Source: an uncultured Moheibacter sp.
GTDB lineage: Bacteria; Bacteroidota; Bacteroidia; Flavobacteriales; Weeksellaceae
NCBI GenBank assembly: GCA_937875605.1
Contig: CALLXZ010000016.1
Location: 1 to 11,022, forward strand
Length of the DNA: 11,022 nucleotides
Direction: 5' to 3'
This document shows, piece after piece, positions 6,998-11,022 of this stretch. Position 1 is the stretch's first letter; each line of letters starts with the position of its first letter. A model generated the notes under the pieces. That model did not search any database. It was not told the origin of the DNA and saw nothing but the letters and a program-made list of their open reading frames with translations. Made by a program: the position numbers and the translations under genes.

Positions 6998-7451
6998 GAA
7001 TCCGATACAATTACCTCAATTAAATTTTCCCGAAAATTACCAATTTCGATTTAAACAAACAGAGAATTCTGTTTATATCTTTTGCACAATCCGAAAAAAA
7101 TGGTTGATTTTAACTCCGGAAGAGTGGGTAAGACAAAATACCGTTCAATTTCTGGTTCAGGAAAAAAAATATTCGAAGTCTGCTATCAATACGGAATTGA
7201 TCGTAGAATTAAACGGAATGAAAAAACGGGCAGATATTATCGTTTTTAAACAAGAAAAACCCTTTATCATCGTCGAATGCAAATCACCTTCGGTAGCCAT
7301 TTCGCAGGAAACATTTGATCAGATTGCTCGGTATAATTTACAAATGGATGCTGATTTTTTGATGGTTTCGAATGGAATTAATCATTATTATTGTCAAATG
7401 GATTTTGAGAATCAGAGATATTTGTTTTTGAAAGAATTACCAAAAAAATAA
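6996..7451 (+). CDS. Solo type I restriction HsdR N-terminal-domain protein (PD-(D/E)XK nuclease fold)
   Basis: This 151-residue cytosolic protein consists almost entirely of the nuclease domain seen at the N-terminus of type I restriction R subunits (HSDR_N/HSDR_N_2 type). An N-terminal beta-rich part (about 18-40) leads to an EEWVRQ helix. The likely active site follows: D80 in KRADI, then E94 and K96 in IVECKSP, and a QxxxY motif at Q109-Y113 as in RecB-like and HsdR nucleases. The catalytic set appears complete. There is no helicase motor and no hsdM or hsdS nearby, so it is not a working restriction system. From memory, this stand-alone protein is often found next to holA in Bacteroidota, which hints at a replication or repair role, but that is inference. 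The lipoprotein gene follows after 12 bp. Confidence 0.8.
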   Translation: MNPIQLPQLNFPENYQFRFKQTENSVYIFCTIRKKWLILTPEEWVRQNTVQFLVQEKKYSKSAINTELIVELNGMKKRADIIVFKQEKPFIIVECKSPSVAISQETFDQIARYNLQMDADFLMVSNGINHYYCQMDFENQRYLFLKELPKK

Positions 7452-7463
7452 TTTAAACCCAAT

Positions 7464-7784
7464 ATGAGAAGTATCTTCTTTCTGCCTCTGTTTTTCATGC
7501 TTTCATCTTGCTATTTAATCAACGAATCAATTTCCCAAAATAGAAAGCGAAAGTGCGACACTAAATGTTACGAAGAGTATAGCGCAAATATTCAACCTTG
7601 TCATGGTGTCTTAGAAAATGCGGAATGCAAAGAACCGTATGAGAAAATATACAAGGAATGTCTCGCAAACTGTCAAGGGAATAAGGCTGCAAGAGATCGT
7701 GAAAACTTAAAATCAAATGAAACCGATGTTCAAAAATCAGAAAAAGAATTCCGAAACAGACAATATGAAGACCACTATAAATAG
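7464..7784 (+). CDS. Small seven-cysteine lipoprotein, function unknown
   Basis: This 106-residue protein begins with a lipoprotein signal peptide: MRS, a hydrophobic stretch FFLPLFFML, and lipobox LSSC with the acylated cysteine at C16. After lipidation six more cysteines remain: C31 and C35 (CDTKC), C46, C55, and C66 and C70 (CLANC). The two CX3C pairs, separated by about 30 residues with two further cysteines between, could form a disulfide-braced helical hairpin. The tail from 71 is highly charged and probably flexible. The residues after C16 (YLINES) do not look like a Bacteroidota surface-export signal, so a periplasm-facing anchor is more likely. I do not recognise the family. It follows the HsdR_N-type gene by 12 bp on the same strand and converges with glgC. 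The coding call rests on the coherent signal peptide and cysteine pattern. Confidence 0.7.
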   Translation: MRSIFFLPLFFMLSSCYLINESISQNRKRKCDTKCYEEYSANIQPCHGVLENAECKEPYEKIYKECLANCQGNKAARDRENLKSNETDVQKSEKEFRNRQYEDHYK

Positions 7785-7812
7785 TTTTTTCGTCAACATA
7801 TTGCTTTAATTC

Positions 7813-9084
7813 TTAACCTCCTATCACCGTTCCGCTGGGGATGATCGCATATTTTTTGACAATGACAATTCCGTCTGAAATGGTATGTGTATCAAATTCA
7901 CCGTCTGCCAATCCTGGATGACCTTTTATGGTTACATTGTTTCCGATGGTGCAATTTTTATCGAGAATGGCGTTTTCGATGTAACAATTTTCACCGACGC
8001 CCAAAAGCGGTTTCCCGTATTTGATGTAATCTTCAAAATCTTTGGGTTTGGAAAAATAATCGGCGCCCATCATATACGTTGTTTTGATGACCGTTCCCGT
8101 ATCGACTCGGGAACGAACCCCGATGATGGAAGAATCGATTTGTTTGGCGGAAACAATACAACCGCCGCCGAAAATTACTTTATTGGTCTGTGTTCCCATC
8201 ACTTTGGTTGGCGGAAGCATACGGGAATTGGTATAAATCGGATTAGGTCCATACATATTAAATTGCGGTAAATCTGCTGTTAAATCCATATTGGCTTCAA
8301 AAAAGGAACGAATGGTTCCGATGTCCGTCCAATACCCTTCGTACTGAAAACTCATCGTTTTATATTTATGAATCGAATTGGGAATCAATTCTTTACCGAA
8401 ATCATTTCCGGGATCTTCATCAAATATTTGTTTTAGAGCTTTTCGGTTAAACAAATAAATTCCCATGGAAGCAAGGTATTCTTTTCCTTTTTGTTGATTT
8501 ACTTCACTTACTTCAGATTTCCATTCGGGTAAAAGTTCGGCTTTAGGTTTTTCAATAAACGAAGTGATTTGATGGGTTTCATCGGATTTTAATATTCCAA
8601 ATCCAGTCGCATCATATTGATTGACAGGAATTGTGGCAATCGTAACATCACTTTCGTTGTTGATATGAAATTGAATCATTTCGTTGAAATCCATTTGGTA
8701 CAATTGATCTCCGGATAGAATTAACAAATAATCATAATCAAATTTATTCAAATGTTTTTGACTTTGGCGCACAGCATCAGCTGTTCCTTGGTACCAGTTG
8801 GTATTTTCAAAATCTTGTTCGGCAGCGAGAATTTCAACAAATCCTTTGCTGAAAATATCAAAATGAAAAGCATTTTTTATATGAGAATTCAGCGACGCCG
8901 AATTAAATTGGGTCAAAACCAAAATTTTATTCAATCCGGAATTCAGACAGTTGGAAATCGGAATATCCACCAAACGGTATTTTCCGGCAATCGGAACGGC
9001 CGGTTTGGAACGGGAATGAGTAAGAGGATATAGCCTTGAACCCAGGCCACCACCGAGGATAATCGCAAGTACGTTGGCACTCAT
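7813..9084 (-). CDS. glgC: Glucose-1-phosphate adenylyltransferase (ADP-glucose pyrophosphorylase)
   Basis: This 423-residue enzyme makes ADP-glucose from ATP and glucose-1-phosphate, the committed step of glycogen synthesis in the cytosol. The nucleotidyltransferase domain has GGGLGSRLYPLT (11-22), K27 in SKPAVP, WYQGTADA (97-104), GDQLY with the metal-binding aspartate D126, FIEKPK (176-181, K179 the glucose-1-phosphate-type lysine) and YWTDIGT (251-257). A left-handed beta-helix domain follows from about 290. The phrases SNCLNSG and LTQFNSASLN resemble cyanobacterial and plant enzymes more than E. coli GlgC. K376 in ILDKN and K411 in GIVIVKKYAIIP align by eye with the two 3-phosphoglycerate-site lysines of that type. 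It starts 4 bp after the glgA stop, as the third gene of the operon. Confidence 0.95.
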   Translation of the reverse strand: MSANVLAIILGGGLGSRLYPLTHSRSKPAVPIAGKYRLVDIPISNCLNSGLNKILVLTQFNSASLNSHIKNAFHFDIFSKGFVEILAAEQDFENTNWYQGTADAVRQSQKHLNKFDYDYLLILSGDQLYQMDFNEMIQFHINNESDVTIATIPVNQYDATGFGILKSDETHQITSFIEKPKAELLPEWKSEVSEVNQQKGKEYLASMGIYLFNRKALKQIFDEDPGNDFGKELIPNSIHKYKTMSFQYEGYWTDIGTIRSFFEANMDLTADLPQFNMYGPNPIYTNSRMLPPTKVMGTQTNKVIFGGGCIVSAKQIDSSIIGVRSRVDTGTVIKTTYMMGADYFSKPKDFEDYIKYGKPLLGVGENCYIENAILDKNCTIGNNVTIKGHPGLADGEFDTHTISDGIVIVKKYAIIPSGTVIGG

Positions 9085-9088
9085 AATT

Positions 9089-10513
9089 TTATTTTTTTAG
9101 GTTTTTGTATAATTCTATGTATTTCTTAGTGGATTTCTCCCAAGAAAAATCAATTTTCATAATCTGTCTTCTCAATTTCTGCGAAGCTTTTTTGTCCGCT
9201 TCAAAATCCAATGCTCGATGAATCGCCCAGCAAGCTCCATTCACATCCGCATCGTTAAACTGAAATCCTCTTCCGTTTTCTTCCGAAACATCGGGAACGG
9301 TATCATTCAATCCACCAGTTTTCCGCACAATGGGAATCGTTCCGTAGCTCATGGAATACATTTGATTTAACCCGCATGGTTCCACTCTTGAGGGCATCAG
9401 AAGATAATCCGATCCGGCGTAAATGATGTGAGAAAGCGGTTCGTTGTACCCTAAATCCATTGCGAAATTTCCTGAAAAACGATATTGCAATTCTTTCAAA
9501 CGGTTTTCAGTTGTGGGATCGCCGGAACCCAGCACAAAAAAGTTCACATCGCCGCTTCTTTCCACAATCATTCGTTCGATGATTCCCGGAAGCAAATCCG
9601 CGCCTTTCTCCGTTGCAAATCGACCGATGAAAGAAATCAACGGTAAATTGGTATTGAGTCGGTAGCGTTCACAAAGTTCTTCTTTGTTTTTCTTTTTATT
9701 GGAAACGAAATTAGTTGCACCATAATTAGCAATGAGCATTTGATCGGTTTTCGGATTCCATACTTCGGAGTCAATTCCGTTGATAATTCCTATACTTTTA
9801 AAACTTTCCTGCTGGTACAAACTTTCCAGACCTGCGCCTGAATTCGTCAATAATTCTTGTAAATATCCTTCGGAAACCGTCGTGAAAACATCGGCGCATT
9901 TTACCATAGCAGCCATCGGATTGATGATATTTCCCCAATCGAGAAGTCCTCCGTTTGCGATGTCGAAGTTCGGCAGGAAATTGACCATTTCCCAGCCCAT
10001 CCAACCTTGATATTCGCCATTATGTATGGTTCCAACCGTTTTAAGTTGGCTTCCTAATTCTTTAAAATCATGTGCATGGTTGACCATAAACGGAACGAGT
10101 CCGGTGTGATGATCATGGCAATGTAATATGTCCGGAATGCTTTTCGTTTCTTTCATCCAATGAAGTGAAACGACTTGAAAGGCAATGAATTGCAGCGCAT
10201 CGTCATCATATCCGTATACATTTTCACGATCGAGCAAACCGTCAATTCGAACCATATACAAATCAAATCCCAAAACATTTTGGGTTTCTTTCAATATCTG
10301 GAAATTTAATTCACGGTCACGTAAGATGATTTTTCCTTCAAATACCGTTTGAAAACTATGTTCACGAGTGAAAGATCGATTATACCACGGCATAATGACA
10401 GAAGCTTCCCATCCTAATTTATTTTGATATTTCGGCAAGGCGCCCACTACATCTGCAAGTCCACCGACTTTGGCAACGGGATAACACTCAGCACTTAAGT
10501 GAAATACTTTCAT
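9089..10513 (-). CDS. glgA: Glycogen synthase (ADP-glucose type, GT5)
   Basis: This 474-residue GT-B glycosyltransferase transfers glucose from ADP-glucose to the non-reducing end of an alpha-1,4-glucan. The N-terminal KVGGLADVVGALP (15-27) is the KxGGL substrate-binding loop, with V in place of the usual T. Further motifs are HCHDHHTGLVP (131-141), IHNGEYQG (163-170), NGIDSEVWNP (245-254), the nucleotide-sugar site R298 and K303 in GRFATEKG, and the EPCGL motif with catalytic-site glutamate E378 followed by KTGGL (398-402). Length is normal for bacterial GlgA. It lies 47 bp after the glgB fragment and 4 bp before glgC, all on the minus strand, so it is the middle gene of a glycogen operon. 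Confidence 0.95.
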   Translation of the reverse strand: MKVFHLSAECYPVAKVGGLADVVGALPKYQNKLGWEASVIMPWYNRSFTREHSFQTVFEGKIILRDRELNFQILKETQNVLGFDLYMVRIDGLLDRENVYGYDDDALQFIAFQVVSLHWMKETKSIPDILHCHDHHTGLVPFMVNHAHDFKELGSQLKTVGTIHNGEYQGWMGWEMVNFLPNFDIANGGLLDWGNIINPMAAMVKCADVFTTVSEGYLQELLTNSGAGLESLYQQESFKSIGIINGIDSEVWNPKTDQMLIANYGATNFVSNKKKNKEELCERYRLNTNLPLISFIGRFATEKGADLLPGIIERMIVERSGDVNFFVLGSGDPTTENRLKELQYRFSGNFAMDLGYNEPLSHIIYAGSDYLLMPSRVEPCGLNQMYSMSYGTIPIVRKTGGLNDTVPDVSEENGRGFQFNDADVNGACWAIHRALDFEADKKASQKLRRQIMKIDFSWEKSTKKYIELYKNLKK

Positions 10514-10560
10514 CTGATTTTATTCGTTTTTGCTATTCTCTAAATATAACAAAAAGTATT

Positions 10561-11022
10561 TTATTTTTTTGTGATTTTTTTTCGAATCGGCGTTAATTTT
10601 TCGATTTTAAACACCAAACCGGAAAGCGGAGGTAAATGGAGTTTTGCCGAATATTTATGTCCTTTGTACAATTGCTTTTGAGTTTTGACTTTTTTCAATT
10701 CCGTTCCGCTTCCCCAGAAGCTTTCACTATCGGAATTCAGGATGCATTTCCATTCGGCATGATGCGGAAAACCCAATCGGTAATTTTTTCGTTCGACTGG
10801 TGTTAAATTAAGGACAACAACTAAATCGTCTTTTTTGGTGCCCGATTTTCTTTGGTATGCATAGACTGAATTTTCTTCATCATGCACTTCAATCCATTCA
10901 AATCCTTCCGGTTCAAATTGTTTTTTATACAATGCTTTTTCGGTTCGATACAATTGATTCAAAGTACTGACGAAATCCATCAATTTTTGATGCGCTTCGA
11001 ATTCGAGCAAATGCCAATCCAG
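10561..11022 (-). CDS. glgB: 1,4-alpha-glucan branching enzyme, C-terminal fragment (cut by window end)
   Basis: The frame is open to the right edge, reading LDWHLLEFEAHQ into the window, so the 5' part of the gene lies beyond it and 153 residues are visible. The DWHLLEFEAHQ segment, the helix MDFVSTLNQLYRTEKALY, GFEWIEVHDEENSVYAYQRK (about residues 37-56) and LNSDSESFWGSG match the end of the GH13 barrel and the C-terminal all-beta domain of GlgB. The barrel's catalytic residues are not in the window. The enzyme cuts alpha-1,4 chains and rejoins them as alpha-1,6 branches. The last residues (PIRKKITKK) are strongly basic. It is the first of the three visible glycogen genes; any operon promoter lies off the right edge. 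Confidence 0.92.
   Translation of the reverse strand: MDWHLLEFEAHQKLMDFVSTLNQLYRTEKALYKKQFEPEGFEWIEVHDEENSVYAYQRKSGTKKDDLVVVLNLTPVERKNYRLGFPHHAEWKCILNSDSESFWGSGTELKKVKTQKQLYKGHKYSAKLHLPPLSGLVFKIEKLTPIRKKITKK

Noticed and set aside
6996..7451. A type I restriction-modification system
   Set aside because: Only the N-terminal nuclease-type domain is present; no helicase motor, methylase or specificity subunit is found anywhere in the window.
7785..7812. Terminator between the lipoprotein gene and glgC
   Set aside because: A run of six T follows the lipoprotein stop, but only a 3-bp stem (CAA/TTG) can form, so no convincing hairpin exists.
7885..8271. Open frame of 128 codons antisense to glgC
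   Set aside because: It lies wholly within glgC, has no recognisable motifs and reads as low-complexity antisense sequence.
10541..10558. Possible -7 elements ahead of glgA (TATATTTA and TACTTTTTG on the minus strand)
   Set aside because: One has a mismatch at the final G and the other has a 3-nt spacer inside the motif; glgA is probably read from the operon promoter upstream of glgB.
11008..11010. TTG at 11010 (minus strand) as the start of a short separate gene
   Set aside because: The upstream codons read LDWH, which is part of the conserved GlgB DWHLLEFE segment; the gene simply runs off the window.

Overview
The window looks like ordinary chromosome of a Bacteroidota bacterium, most likely of the order Flavobacteriales. 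It is AT-rich. Several promoter-like sites match the Bacteroidota -7 consensus TAnnTTTG. Leaders before start codons are A-rich without clear Shine-Dalgarno sequences. The gene families (PG_1098-type methyltransferase, holA beside a solo HsdR_N protein, a methylmalonyl-CoA mutase small subunit without a B12 domain, a glgB-glgA-glgC cluster) also fit that group. The genus cannot be fixed from this sequence. Genes are packed tightly, with no gap over about 55 bp, and I see no tRNA, rRNA, CRISPR array, insertion sequence or other mobile element.

Layout. Positions 1-4603, plus strand: the 3' end of a methylmalonyl-CoA mutase small-subunit gene (mutA-like) overlaps an AI-2E/PerM-family membrane protein gene. 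A predicted SAM-dependent methyltransferase with a THUMP-like C-terminus follows, then, behind a promoter-like site, a secreted protein of unknown function and a long-chain polyprenyl diphosphate synthase (menaquinone side chain). Positions 4617-6997, minus strand: NhaA Na+/H+ antiporter and, upstream of it, holA (DNA polymerase III delta). Positions 6996-7784, plus strand: a solo HsdR N-terminal-type nuclease-domain protein whose ATG shares the palindrome CATG with the holA ATG, then a small seven-cysteine lipoprotein. Positions 7813-11022, minus strand: a glycogen synthesis operon in the order glgB (3' end only), glgA, glgC.

How the genes work together. The glycogen genes form one pathway: GlgC makes ADP-glucose, GlgA polymerises it and GlgB adds branches. 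GlgC looks like the cyanobacterial/plant type. The other genes are housekeeping functions (propionate/methylmalonyl-CoA metabolism, quinone tail synthesis, ion homeostasis, clamp loading) plus poorly characterised conserved proteins. I found no convincing evidence of a new multi-gene system. The items most worth a second look are the seven-cysteine lipoprotein, the orphan nuclease-domain protein divergently fused at its start to holA, the activator-site lysines in GlgC, and the uncharacterised secreted protein ahead of the prenyl synthase.
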